From NCBI RefSeq assembly GCF_900115955.1, contig NZ_FOYL01000014.1:124001-188000 (forward strand): DNA of 64,000 nt, given 5' to 3'. Below, in pieces: positions 1 through 8,001 of this stretch; position 1 is the first letter of the stretch; each line of letters begins with the position of its first letter. The stretch is from Lentzea waywayandensis. Lineage in GTDB: Bacteria; Actinomycetota; Actinomycetes; Mycobacteriales; Pseudonocardiaceae. The notes beneath the pieces were generated by a model. It was not told where the DNA came from. It saw only the letters and a list, made by a program, of their open reading frames with translations, and searched no databases. Both the position numbers and the translations under genes were made by a program.

Positions 1-505
1 CGGCGCGGCGCACCAGAGTCATCGCCTCGGCGGCGGCGGTCGACTCGTCCAGCATGGACGCGTTCGCCACCGGCAGGCCGGTCAGGTCGCCGACCATGGT
101 CTGGAAGTTCAGCAGCGCCTCGAGACGGCCCTGCGAGATCTCCGGCTGGTACGGCGTGTAGGCGGTGTACCAGGCGGGCGACTCCAGCACGTTGCGCAGG
201 ATCACGCCCGGCGTCACGGTGTCGTAGTAGCCGAGGCCGATCATCTGCGTCATCGGGCGGTTGCGCGACGCGAGCTCACGCAGCTCCGCGAGCGCCTCGG
301 TCTCGGTGGCCGGGGCGGGCAGATCCAGCACGAGGTCGCGTTCGTGGATCGACGAAGGCACCGCGTGCTGCGCCAGCTCCTCGAGCGACCCGACGCCGAT
401 GACGTCGAGGATGCGCGCGAGTTCGGCGGGGCGCGGACCGACGTGGCGGTCGGCGAACGGGGTGCCGTGCTCGAGAGCGGCGAGCGGAATGCGGTCCTGC
501 GTCAT
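1..505 (-). CDS. gcvP: Glycine dehydrogenase (P-protein), N-terminal part
   Basis: This is the pyridoxal-phosphate P-protein of the glycine cleavage system, which decarboxylates glycine and passes the aminomethyl group to lipoylated GcvH. Only about the first 168 residues are in the window; the rest continues past the left edge. The start [11 protein letters not shown], the segment FADRHVGPR, the motif MIGLGYYDT and the stretch [20 protein letters not shown] are hallmark N-terminal GcvP sequences. The ATG is at 503-505. A tandem glycine riboswitch lies directly upstream, so expression is probably induced by glycine. The block from gcvH to gcvP follows the mycobacterial order Rv1826-Rv1832. 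Confidence 0.97.
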   Translation of the reverse strand, partial: MTQDRIPLAALEHGTPFADRHVGPRPAELARILDVIGVGSLEELAQHAVPSSIHERDLVLDLPAPATETEALAELRELASRNRPMTQMIGLGYYDTVTPGVILRNVLESPAWYTAYTPYQPEISQGRLEALLNFQTMVGDLTGLPVANASMLDESTAAAEAMTLVRRA

Positions 506-547
506 CAAACGCCTCCGGGGGGCTGCGGGCACACGTGTCCTGGTGCC

Positions 548-756
548 CTCCCCGCTCTGTCCGTACCCCGAAGGGCGCCTGAGAGGTTCACCCACCGGTC
601 AGGATGGGCTTTCACCGTCGGCGGGATCCCCAGAAAACACCTGGTGATCCACTTTCCAGAGGCGTCTCGCTCGGCGGTCCTGGATGCCTGAGAGGTTCCC
701 GGGGAGGGACTTGCTCCTTCGGCGCCGGGCTCGGGGCCCGGTCTCTCCCGCCTGAG
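548..756 (-). promoter_or_regulatory. Tandem glycine riboswitch upstream of gcvP
   Basis: Read on the minus strand, two glycine aptamers follow one another. The first has GGGAGAGACC, the core GCCGAAGGAGCAA and the closing GGAACCTCTCAGGC. The second has the core GCCGACGGTGAAAGCCC, the closing GTGAACCTCTCAGGC and a final GGACAGAGCGGGG. These match the conserved glycine aptamer sequence, with both copies adjacent as in the cooperative tandem form. It ends about 40 bases before the gcvP start. An on-switch is the usual arrangement for gcv genes. The exact ends are approximate. Confidence 0.93.
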
Positions 757-816
757 TTCAGCGACTACCCGAGAAGAATACCCGCAGGCAGCCCCGCTAG
801 TCGTCAGGGAGGCGAC

Positions 817-1788
817 CTACATCTCAGTGCCAAGACCGGACAGCGCCCCGGACAACGGGTCCGCGGGGTCGTCGCGCAACGCCACGAGCAGGTGCTGGGT
901 GCCCACGACGGCGTCTCCGCGCCGGGCCGCGACGAGCTTCGCCCGTTCCATCGCACGCTCCACCTTGCCGCCGCCGACGGGCAACGCGGCCAGCTCGATC
1001 CCCGCCTCGCGCAACGCCGCCGCGCCACCGGACTCGAACTCCGGCTTCAGCCTCCGGCCCGCCACCGTCAGCTGGTGGTCGACCGTCAGCACCGCGGCCA
1101 CCAGATCCCGGGACGAGACGTCTCGTCTCGCGGCGGCCGCCAGCCGTCCGGCCTCGTTGCGCACGACGGTCAGCACCGGCCCGCCCAGCCCCTGACCGCG
1201 CGCGACCCAGCGCACCAGCCAGCGCACGTACCCGCCGCCGGACTCCCCTTCCAACGCTCCCGCCTTGCGCAGCAACCGCACGGCGGGCGCTTCCTCGACC
1301 TCCGCGTGGGGCCGCGCGGCATCGGCTCGCACAGCGGCGGCCGTCACCTCGACGTCCACTCCGCGCAGCACGAACAGGTCAGCGGCACGTCCGGAACCCT
1401 GCTCCAGCAACGCGAGGGAGAGGTGGGTCGTGGTCAGCACGCCGTCGCCGGCCTGCGCGGCCGCCGCGAGCAGACACTCCTCCAGCGCGCGGCTGACGGA
1501 CGGCGAAGTCTCGATGAGCAGGCGGTCGCAGGCGACGTTCATCAACGCCGTGACGTCCGGATGAGCCTCGGGAACGACGCCACCGTCGTCGTCGGCCCAG
1601 TGCTCGGACCCCCGCGCCATCGCCTGGGCCCGCAGCGACTTCACGCCGAGCTTGCGGCCGGGCCCGATGGTGTCGATCAGCGAGATCAGCAGGTTCTCGG
1701 TGCCGAGGAAGCCGAACTCCAGCCGCAACGCGCGCTGCGCCGCCGCTTCCAGCACCTTCACGACCTGATAGGAGGGGGTGATCGTCAT
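817..1788 (-). CDS. Clp N-terminal-repeat domain protein
   Basis: A 323-residue protein containing Clp-N type repeats without the AAA+ ATPase modules of ClpC/ClpA. The segment near residues 10-45 (VLEAAAQRALRLEFGFLGTENLL) is a typical Clp repeat, and another lies near the C-terminus (ERAKLVAARRGDAVVGTQHLLVAL). Such stand-alone proteins occur in actinomycetes and may bind Clp substrates or adaptors; that role is inference. It sits between gcvP and the MerR gene on the same strand. The ATG is followed by the typical MTITPSYQVV start. Confidence 0.75.
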   Translation of the reverse strand: MTITPSYQVVKVLEAAAQRALRLEFGFLGTENLLISLIDTIGPGRKLGVKSLRAQAMARGSEHWADDDGGVVPEAHPDVTALMNVACDRLLIETSPSVSRALEECLLAAAAQAGDGVLTTTHLSLALLEQGSGRAADLFVLRGVDVEVTAAAVRADAARPHAEVEEAPAVRLLRKAGALEGESGGGYVRWLVRWVARGQGLGGPVLTVVRNEAGRLAAAARRDVSSRDLVAAVLTVDHQLTVAGRRLKPEFESGGAAALREAGIELAALPVGGGKVERAMERAKLVAARRGDAVVGTQHLLVALRDDPADPLSGALSGLGTEM

Positions 1789-1875
1789 ACCGGAGACGCT
1801 AGGGATCGGTGAGGTCTGATCGCTGCTGCCGACCGGCCACGTGGAACCGCCGGTCGGCCACGATCATCGGGCCGG

Positions 1876-2442
1876 TCAGCCGGTGGCGCGCTCGCGACGC
1901 CGGCGGGTCAGCTCGTCCTCGGTCATCGGAGCGATCTCGACGCCGTCCGCACGTTCGGCCGGGAACTCGTGGATAGTGCCGGAGATCTCGCGCATCGCAC
2001 CGCTGACCGCGATGCCGAACACGCCCTGACCACCCTGCAGCAGATCGACGACCTCTTCCGGCGAGGTGCACTCGTAGACGGTGGTGCCGTCGGAGAACAG
2101 CGTGATGCGCGCCAGGTCCTGCACGCCGCGGCGGCGCAGGTGGTCGACCGCGACCCTGATGTTCTGCAAGGAGACACCGGTGTCCAGCAGCCGCTTCACG
2201 ACCTTGAGCACCAGGATGTCCTTGAAGGAGTACAGCCTCTGGCTCCCGGAGCCGTGCGCCATCCTTATCGTCGGCGCGACCAGCCCGGTCCTTGCCCAGT
2301 AGTCGAGCTGCCGGTACGTGATCCCCGCGATCTGACATGCCGCGGGTCCTCGGTAACCGACGAGCTCGTCCGGCAGCGAGGAGTCCGGGAACAGTTCACC
2401 CTGCAGCCCGGATTCGGCCCTCAAGGGCGCTTCCTCGACCAC
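1876..2442 (-). CDS. mcdR: MerR-family regulator, Rv1830/McdR (ResR)-like
   Basis: A 188-residue MerR-type DNA-binding protein. Residues 30-75 hold the winged helix (GYRGPAACQIAGITYRQLDYW, then the wing with GSQRLYSFKDI), followed by a dimerisation helix and a C-terminal region with VYECTSPEEVVDLLQGGQGVFGIAV, which is characteristic of Rv1830 orthologues. In M. tuberculosis this protein (McdR/ResR) affects cell division and post-antibiotic recovery. Position between gcvP and the DUF151 gene agrees with orthology. The symbol rests on similarity and gene order, not on experiment. Confidence 0.85.
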   Translation of the reverse strand: MVEEAPLRAESGLQGELFPDSSLPDELVGYRGPAACQIAGITYRQLDYWARTGLVAPTIRMAHGSGSQRLYSFKDILVLKVVKRLLDTGVSLQNIRVAVDHLRRRGVQDLARITLFSDGTTVYECTSPEEVVDLLQGGQGVFGIAVSGAMREISGTIHEFPAERADGVEIAPMTEDELTRRRRERATG

Positions 2443-2747
2443 GCCTGCCTCCCCTCGGAACGGCCACGAAACTCATGACCGTCAAGCCGCTACGTCAGCT
2501 CGCGCGAACCAGCGACGTCCACTCGAGTTCGACGGTAGGACCGGTCCGAGGGCAGGTCAACGCGACGCGCGGGGAGTTGCGACCCTCAACCTCAAGTGGA
2601 GAGTCATACCGTCACCCGAACCGGGACGTTCAGGTGACGTTTAGTGATCGTTTAGCGAATAAAACGACCGTAAGTAGTCCGATCGAGGGACATCCAAACG
2701 AACTGACTCACGGTCCATACGAGACGGAGTGCGACACCCCCGAAAAC
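2443..2747. other. Intergenic region upstream of mcdR
   Basis: About 305 bases separate the DUF151 gene and mcdR, both on the minus strand. No convincing ORF is seen. The central part is AT-richer than the surroundings (around 2635-2700) and probably carries the mcdR promoter. A sequence ACCCTCAACCTCAAGT near 2580 resembles a MerR-type operator half-site arrangement but is not a clean palindrome. Confidence 0.4.
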
Positions 2748-3221
2748 TCAGGTGTCGGCACCTCGGAAGTCTTCCGGGGAGACGGAGTCGAGGAACTCGC
2801 GGAACTTCTCCACCTCGTCCTCCTGCTCGTCCGGGATGATGAGGCCCGCCTCTGCCAGCACGGACTCCTCCGCGTGGATCGGCACGCCGACCCGCAACGC
2901 CAGCGCCACCGAGTCGGACGGCCGCGCGGACACCCGCACGTCGCCGTCGAACACGAGCTCGGCGAAGAAGGTGCCCTCCTGGAGGTCGGTGATCCGCACC
3001 TGTTCGAGGTTGCGTCCCAGTGCCCCGATGACGTCCTTGAGGAGGTCATGCGTGAGCGGACGGGCAGGGCGGACACCCTGTTGTTCGAGTGCGATCGCCG
3101 TGGCCTCGACGGAGCCGATCCAGATCGGCAGGTACCGCTCACCCTCGGTTTCACGGAGCAGGAGGATCGGCTGGTTCTGGGGCAGCTCCACCCGGACGCC
3201 CACGACGCGCATCTCACTCAT
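2748..3221 (-). CDS. Bifunctional nuclease family (DUF151) protein
   Basis: A 157-residue BFN/DUF151 protein, the Rv1829 orthologue by sequence and position. MSEMRVVGVRVELPQNQPILLL at the start and LPIWIGSVEATAIALEQQG are diagnostic for the family; SARPSDSVALALR is the second conserved block. Plant and bacterial members have been described as nucleases, but the role in actinobacteria is unsettled. The ATG at 3219-3221 is preferred over a start 29 codons upstream because GGGAGG lies about 11 bases before it and because the family begins here. Confidence 0.9.
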   Translation of the reverse strand: MSEMRVVGVRVELPQNQPILLLRETEGERYLPIWIGSVEATAIALEQQGVRPARPLTHDLLKDVIGALGRNLEQVRITDLQEGTFFAELVFDGDVRVSARPSDSVALALRVGVPIHAEESVLAEAGLIIPDEQEDEVEKFREFLDSVSPEDFRGADT

Positions 3222-3345
3222 CGGGTCTCGCCTCCCTCTGACTCGTTGGGGAGTACCCGGTTCGTCTCCGAGCATCCCCCGGCGTATGCGTTCGACGCTA
3301 CCCGCCAAGCGGGCCGTGTGCTCAATTGTTGCGGGTAGAAAGTGA

Positions 3346-3933
3346 TCAAGATGATTGCCGCAGACCCGCTCTCACCAACAACGTGTGCAACGAGGTGAAC
3401 AGGTCAGCCAATTCCCGAACCGTCTCGGGATCTGAGAAAGACTTCAGCACGACGACCTCGTGATCGGCTGCCGCACGGACCGCGCGCAGGTGCTCGCGCT
3501 CGACGCCGAGCCCGGTCATCGTCCGGATCGTGCGGAGCGCGGTGATGTCCTCGGTGGTGAACCGGCCGCCTGGGCCGGCGCGCAGCAGACCGTCGCGCTC
3601 CAGCTGGGACAGCTGTTCGGCGCTGAAACCGGTCTGGGACAGCAGATCGATCCGCGACAGCGACGTGGCGTCCTCGGGGACGGAGTCGAGCTGCTCGCGG
3701 ATCACTTTGAGCGGCAGGTACCTGTCTCGTTGTGCGGACAGCACGAACCGCAACCTCTCGACGTCCGCCACGCTGAACTGGCGGTAGCCGGAGGCGGTGC
3801 GTGCCGGGCGGACCAGCCCCTCCGCTTCCAGGAAGCGGATCTTGGAGATGGTGACGTCGGGGAACTCGGGACGAAGCTGTGCGAGCACAGCCCCGATGCT
3901 CGAGCCCCCGCGTTGTGGCCGCCCGGCCGTCAC
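3346..3933 (-). CDS. ftsR: MerR-family regulator, FtsR (Rv1828)-like
   Basis: A 195-residue MerR protein. The winged helix is at residues 12-65 (IGAVLAQLRPEFPDVTISKIRFLE, GLVRPARTASGYRQFS), followed by RFVLSAQRDRYLPLKVIREQLD, which is typical of the Rv1828/FtsR branch. A second HTH-like C-terminal part (LERDGLLRAGPGGRFTTEDI) is also a feature of this family. FtsR of Corynebacterium glutamicum activates ftsZ. It lies just downstream of garA with 3 bases between them, so the two are probably co-transcribed. Confidence 0.88.
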   Translation of the reverse strand: MTAGRPQRGGSSIGAVLAQLRPEFPDVTISKIRFLEAEGLVRPARTASGYRQFSVADVERLRFVLSAQRDRYLPLKVIREQLDSVPEDATSLSRIDLLSQTGFSAEQLSQLERDGLLRAGPGGRFTTEDITALRTIRTMTGLGVEREHLRAVRAAADHEVVVLKSFSDPETVRELADLFTSLHTLLVRAGLRQSS

Positions 3934-3936
3934 GCG

Positions 3937-4386
3937 TCAGGCTCCCGCGGAGCCAGGACCCGTCAGGAAGACGAGACGGAACTTGCCGATCTGAACCTCG
4001 TCGCCGTTCGCGAGGACGGCCTGGTCGACCGGCTCACGGTTGACGTAGGTGCCGTTGAGGCTGCCCACGTCGATCACGACGAACTCACCGCTCTCCCGGC
4101 GGAACTCGGCGTGGCGGCGCGAGACCGTCACGTCGTCCAGGAAGATGTCGCTGTCGGGGTGGCGCCCCGCACTCGTCGTGTCACGGTCCAGCAAGAACCG
4201 GGAACCGGCGTTCGGGCCGCGCTTCACCACGAGCAGCGCGGAACCGGCGGGAAGGGCGTCAACACCGGCAACAGCCGGCTCCGGGGCGGGGGTGCCTTCC
4301 ATCTCCTGGAGGAAGTCCGCCCGGAAGACGGAGGTCCGCTCCGGGGACTGCTCCGGCGGAACGCCTGGGCCGTCGTTCGTGCTCAC
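3937..4386 (-). CDS. garA: FHA-domain metabolic regulator GarA/OdhI
   Basis: An FHA protein that, in mycobacteria and corynebacteria, binds and inhibits 2-oxoglutarate dehydrogenase and regulates glutamate enzymes according to its phosphorylation by Ser/Thr kinases. The FHA domain (residues about 55-140) contains SAGRHPDSDIFLDDVTVSRRH and NGTYVNREPVD, nearly identical to GarA. The GTG at 4384-4386 is chosen because GGAGGAGAG sits 7 bases upstream and because the phosphorylatable motif then lies at residues 16-21, as in the family. An in-frame GTG at 4503 overlaps the gcvH stop and would add 39 residues. The N-terminal motif reads ERTSVFRADF instead of ETTSVFRADF (see findings). Confidence 0.93.
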   Translation of the reverse strand: MSTNDGPGVPPEQSPERTSVFRADFLQEMEGTPAPEPAVAGVDALPAGSALLVVKRGPNAGSRFLLDRDTTSAGRHPDSDIFLDDVTVSRRHAEFRRESGEFVVIDVGSLNGTYVNREPVDQAVLANGDEVQIGKFRLVFLTGPGSAGA

Positions 4387-4499
4387 CTGAGCTCTCCTCC
4401 TGCTGCTGGATCCGTCACTTCCGGTAAAACCTATCGCGTTGGGGTCACCGCCTTCAGCGCGGCTCCCCTTCCGGCCGAAGATCCGGCGAAAGATCGACG

Positions 4500-4883
4500 T
4501 CACTCCTTCTCCACCAACGCCTTGTACGCCTCCGCGTCCAGCAGGCCTTCCAGCGCCTCGGGGTCGTTCAGCCTGATCTCGACCATCCAGCCCTCGCCGT
4601 ACGGATCGGTGTTGACGGAGTCCGGCGTCTGGACCAACGCGTCGTTGATGGCGACGACCTCACCGTCGAGCGGCGAGTAGAGGTCGGACACGCTCTTGGT
4701 GGACTCGACCTCGCCGAACGTGTCGCCGGCCGCCACGGTGTGACCGACCTCGGGCAGCTGGACGAAGACGACGTCACCGAGCTGTTCCTGGGCGTAGTCG
4801 GTGATGCCGACGCGCACTGTGTTCTCGCCGGTTGCGGCGACCCACTCGTGCTCCTCGGTGTAACGAAGCTCCTCGGGAATCAA
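4500..4883 (-). CDS. gcvH: Glycine cleavage system H protein
   Basis: The 127-residue lipoyl carrier of the glycine cleavage system. It accepts the aminomethyl group from GcvP and presents it to the T-protein. The lipoyl domain has EEHEWV at residues 10-15, GITDYAQEQLGDVVFVQLPE, and the lipoylated lysine in ESTKSVSDL (Lys63). Length is typical. It is the first gene of the gcvH-garA-ftsR run. gcvT is not in the window. Confidence 0.97.
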   Translation of the reverse strand: MIPEELRYTEEHEWVAATGENTVRVGITDYAQEQLGDVVFVQLPEVGHTVAAGDTFGEVESTKSVSDLYSPLDGEVVAINDALVQTPDSVNTDPYGEGWMVEIRLNDPEALEGLLDAEAYKALVEKE

Positions 4884-4925
4884 CTGACTGCGCTCCTCGT
4901 GCTGAACCTGTATGGGGTGATCTTT

Positions 4926-5507
4926 TCACGCGACCGTGCGAGGTGTACCCCGCAGGGCCAGGAAGAACTGGTAGACGTACAGCAGCGCCGACCACAGGTA
5001 GAGCGCCCCGCCCCACACCGTGAACGCGTAGGCGACGGGCTGGGCGGCCTGCGCCCACGCCGAGTCGCCCTGCGCGAGCAGCAGCAGGGGGAAGGCGTAC
5101 AGCAGGTTGAAGGTCGCGGCCTTGCCCAGGTACGTCACCTCGAACGGGCCCCAGCCCCGTTGCCGCAGGATCAGCAGGCAGATGCCGACGACGACCTCTC
5201 GCCCCACGAGCACGAGGGCGATCCACAGCGGAACGATGTCCCTGATCACGAACGCCAGCAGCGTGCAGAACACGTAGAGGCGGTCGGCGGCGGGATCGAG
5301 CAGCGCGCCGAGGTTGCTCATCTGGTTGAGCCAGCGGGCGAGCTTGCCGTCCAGCCAGTCGGAGAAGCCCGCGAAGACGAGGATGAGCAGCGCCCAGCCG
5401 TCCTCGCGGGGTCCCAGCAACAGGTACAGGAAGAGCGGAACACCGGCCAGCCGCAACACGCTGAGCAGGTTCGGAATCGTCAGCAGGCGATCAGCCGGAT
5501 CACGCAC
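4926..5507 (-). CDS. CDP-alcohol phosphatidyltransferase family protein (PgsA2-like)
   Basis: A 193-residue membrane enzyme of the class that moves a phosphatidyl group from CDP-diacylglycerol to an alcohol. The CDP-alcohol phosphotransferase signature D-x2-DG-x2-AR-x8-G-x3-D-x3-D is complete: Asp50, Asp53-Gly54, Arg58, Gly67, Asp71 and Asp75. Four to six hydrophobic segments surround it. A gene of this family (pgsA2) is also near gcvH in mycobacteria. The alcohol acceptor (glycerol phosphate, phosphatidylglycerol or other) cannot be told from sequence. Confidence 0.88.
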   Translation of the reverse strand: MRDPADRLLTIPNLLSVLRLAGVPLFLYLLLGPREDGWALLILVFAGFSDWLDGKLARWLNQMSNLGALLDPAADRLYVFCTLLAFVIRDIVPLWIALVLVGREVVVGICLLILRQRGWGPFEVTYLGKAATFNLLYAFPLLLLAQGDSAWAQAAQPVAYAFTVWGGALYLWSALLYVYQFFLALRGTPRTVA

Positions 5508-5626
5508 ACCCGCACTCTAAACGAGTGACTGCGCAAGGGCTGCCGGATGGCGTCACGGCACGCGGTGCGACTGGTTGCGGGTGGTGCCCTGTGTTCGATC
5601 CCTAGTTCGTTTCCTACAGGTAAATC

Positions 5627-5842
5627 TCAGGCTGTCCGGGTGAACGTCCATCCTCGGCGCTGCATCTCGGCACCGGTGATGGCGTGCGGGCGGCCCCGGT
5701 CGTCGCGGCCCACCCAGCGAGCGCGGAAACCCTCGAGCACGTAGGCGTGACCCCGGCTCCACACCACGCTGCACGGCGTGGTCGGCAGAGCGGAATCGCA
5801 GTCCGCGTCCTGCATCGGCTGGGTTTCCATGGCGGTTCTCAT
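5627..5842 (-). CDS. Small hypothetical protein, 71 residues
   Basis: Unrecognised family. The ATG is 6 bases after a strong GGAGGG Shine-Dalgarno, which supports a real gene. The sequence is soluble and mildly acidic at the N-terminus, with a basic, aromatic C-terminal half (VVWSRGHAYVLEGFRARWVG). No membrane segment or cysteine pair is seen. It is separated from its neighbours by more than 100 bases on either side and stands divergent to the ANTAR gene. Confidence 0.6.
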   Translation of the reverse strand: MRTAMETQPMQDADCDSALPTTPCSVVWSRGHAYVLEGFRARWVGRDDRGRPHAITGAEMQRRGWTFTRTA

Positions 5843-6095
5843 TTCAGTCCCTCCGTGACATCAGGGATGTCGCGCACCGGGGCTCCGGCGTTATCCCTGG
5901 AAACGAATTCTGTCGGACTGTGGTTCAGAACACGTGTCCTGTTTGGGTCCTAAGCGTTAACTGGATCGAACCGCGCGCCGAGCTGTTCGGGCCCGAAGCG
6001 GAACGGAAGACGGGGTCTTTGCCTGCGCAACCGTTCGTCGTACGACGATGACCGCACGGCTCGTCCAGTTCATCGGCCGGGCCTAATCTCAGCGC

Positions 6096-6764
6096 GTGAA
6101 CCAGGTGAAATTCGGTGCGGAACTCATTTCGCGGGTGATGGATCATCTGTGCTCGCAGCTCGACGGCTGCGAAGGCGTGGGCCTGAGCGTGTGGCCGGAC
6201 GGCAAGTTGCTGAAGGCCCTCGGGGTCGCCGTGGAGCTGGACGCCGAGCAACTGACCAGCGGCGCGGGACCGCTCGTCGAGGCCTCGCGCGACGAGCGGC
6301 AGGTGTCCGGCAAGGTCGGCGGCATGGACGTGGTCGCGGTGCCGGGCAGCTGGGGGGACAGCGGGCCGGTGGTGCTCACCGTGTACCTCTCGCACTCGCC
6401 CCAGGTCGCGGATCTGAAGGCCATCGAGGAGATCGAACCGCTCATCGCGACCGCAGCGGCGGTGGTCGAGTTCTGCGCGGGCGAGGTGATGCGCGCCGAC
6501 CAGATGGTGCGGATGGTCCAGCACCGCCGCTACATCGAACAGGCGAAGGGCCTGGTGATGGGAGCGCGGCCGAGCGCGCCCGGCGAGGCGTTCGAACTGC
6601 TGGTGCGGGCGAGCCAGCACGCCAACGTGAAGCTGCGGGACGTGGCCACCGCATTGGTGCTGGTCGTGGGCGGGACGCTGGAGGACAGCGCGGAGGAGGT
6701 CGTCGAGCCGCCGGCCGCCGCGTTCGACGTGGCGCGAAGACTTTGGGAGGCGCTGCGCGTTTGA
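6096..6764 (+). CDS. ANTAR-domain protein
   Basis: A 222-residue protein ending in an ANTAR RNA-binding domain (about residues 145-200), visible as HRRYIEQAKGLVMGARPSAPGEAFELL followed by LRDVATALV. ANTAR proteins bind paired hairpins in nascent RNA and prevent termination. The N-terminal 140 residues resemble a degenerate GAF-like sensory domain (VGLSVWPDGKLLKALGVAV). The start is GTG at 6096. A SigF-type promoter overlaps its stop codon and drives the next gene. Its target RNAs are not evident here. Confidence 0.85.
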   Translation: MNQVKFGAELISRVMDHLCSQLDGCEGVGLSVWPDGKLLKALGVAVELDAEQLTSGAGPLVEASRDERQVSGKVGGMDVVAVPGSWGDSGPVVLTVYLSHSPQVADLKAIEEIEPLIATAAAVVEFCAGEVMRADQMVRMVQHRRYIEQAKGLVMGARPSAPGEAFELLVRASQHANVKLRDVATALVLVVGGTLEDSAEEVVEPPAAAFDVARRLWEALRV

Positions 6765-6784
6765 ACCGACCATTGTCCGGGTAC
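6759..6784 (+). promoter_or_regulatory. Candidate SigF-type promoter for the STAS gene
   Basis: GTTT at 6759-6762 and GGGTAC at 6779-6784 are separated by 16 bases, which matches the SigB/SigF consensus GTTT-N15-17-GGGTAt/c. It overlaps the end of the ANTAR gene and lies about 130 bases before the STAS gene start. Confidence 0.7.
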
Positions 6785-6916
6785 GGATAGCTCGATCTGT
6801 CCTGTCGAGCGGTCACTCCCGTACGGTGGTGTCCGCAGCGGTTGAGCCAGCAGCCGCACAGGAGCCGCTGCGTTGGCGGCTCCCCTTGTTCCTGTATCGC
6901 GAGAGGGAGTACATCG

Positions 6917-7276
6917 GTGACTGTGCAGGACCCGCGTGCGGAGCAGACCATCGCGCTGTCGGTGAGGCAGCCGGCACCCGGTGCCACGGTCCTCGCCGTG
7001 TCCGGCGAGGTCGACATGGTGTCCGCGCCCACGCTGCGCGACGCCCTGGTCAACGGCATCGGCGACGGCGGCACCTTCGTGGTGGACATGACGGGCGTGA
7101 CGTTCCTCGGCTCCGCCGGTCTGGCGGTGCTCGTGGAGGCCGCTCGGCTGGCCCAGCGAGAGAACGCCGCCCTCAAGGTGGTGGCGACCGCGCGGGCGGT
7201 GACGCGCCCGTTGGAGGCCACTGGACTGGGCGAGGTCTTCAGCCTGCACGACTCCGTCGACTCGGCCCTCGGCTAA
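6917..7276 (+). CDS. STAS-domain anti-sigma factor antagonist
   Basis: A 119-residue SpoIIAA/RsbV-type protein that, when unphosphorylated, binds an RsbW-type kinase and frees its sigma factor. The fold is shown by VLAVSGEVDMVSAPTLRDAL and VVDMTGVTFLGSAGLAVLV, with the phosphorylatable serine in FLGSAGL. The GTG at 6917 follows GAGGGAG and gives a normal family length; upstream in-frame codons give an unusual cysteine-rich leader and are discarded. Its 3' end overlaps the convergent kinase-STAS gene by 4 bases. Confidence 0.9.
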   Translation: MTVQDPRAEQTIALSVRQPAPGATVLAVSGEVDMVSAPTLRDALVNGIGDGGTFVVDMTGVTFLGSAGLAVLVEAARLAQRENAALKVVATARAVTRPLEATGLGEVFSLHDSVDSALG

Positions 7277-7941
7277 CGCGTCCTCACGGTGAGGCGGTTC
7301 CCCGCGGCTGTGAGCGCCTCGGCGACGTCGCGGAGAGCCTGTTCCACTCCGCTCTTCTCGACGCCGAGCCCGCCGAGGTCGACGGTCAGCGGCACGGTGC
7401 CGCCGCGCGCGGCGGTGATCAACGTGCGACGCAACGACGGGCCCGCCTCGGCCGGCACGTTTCCGCGCACCACCGCTACTACGCCGGAGGAGGTCTCGTG
7501 GACCTGGATGTCGCATTCAGGCGTGGCCCGGGCCACGGGCAGTGCGGGCGAACGGGCTCGACGCAGGCGCACGGTGGTGCCGCTCGCTCTGCGGTCTATC
7601 TCGACCTCGTCCACGCTTTCCCGCATGAGCAGAAGTCCCCGTCCCCGCGTGGTCAGCGCGGGAGGCGGTACGCGCCACTGGCCGTGGTCGGCCACGTCGA
7701 CGCGCGCCGCGCCGTCCGCGTCGACGCGGGCACGCACCTCGATGGTGCCGCCCGCCGGGCCGGGGTAGGCGTGTTCCACGGAGTTGCTGACCGCTTCACT
7801 GACCGCGAGAACGAGGTCGCCGGTCTCGTCCTCGCCGAAGCCGGTTCCTTGCAGCCACTGGCGAAGCTGGTGCCGCACTGGCGCCACCTCGTGCGCGTCT
7901 GCCGGGAATCTGAGGGCAAGGAAGTCCTCGTGCACAAGCAC
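7273..7941 (-). CDS. Fusion of RsbW-type ATPase and STAS domain
   Basis: A 222-residue protein that joins an anti-sigma kinase to an antagonist-like domain. Residues 1-135 form a HATPase_c domain: the N-box LVLAVSEAVSNSVEHAY has the Glu and Asn, DHGQWR corresponds to the G1 box and TRGRGLLLMRES to the G2 box. Residues about 140-222 form a STAS fold (VVAVVRGNVPAEAGPSLRRTL, VDLGGLGVEKSG) retaining a serine near the usual site. The GTG at 7939-7941 follows GGGAGGGG. Such a fusion could self-antagonise or bind a separate partner; the sigma factor it serves is inferred to be SigF or a paralogue. Confidence 0.8.
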   Translation of the reverse strand: MLVHEDFLALRFPADAHEVAPVRHQLRQWLQGTGFGEDETGDLVLAVSEAVSNSVEHAYPGPAGGTIEVRARVDADGAARVDVADHGQWRVPPPALTTRGRGLLLMRESVDEVEIDRRASGTTVRLRRARSPALPVARATPECDIQVHETSSGVVAVVRGNVPAEAGPSLRRTLITAARGGTVPLTVDLGGLGVEKSGVEQALRDVAEALTAAGNRLTVRTR

Positions 7942-8001
7942 AGCGCCCCTCCCGTTGATTGCTTCTGCCAGGTGACTTCCCAGGCCACGGCGCTAATACA
8001 C

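Noticed and set aside
604-1812. A 402-codon open frame on the plus strand opposite the Clp-N gene
   Set aside because: It is a high-GC shadow with no recognisable family, and the minus-strand frame has clear Clp repeats.
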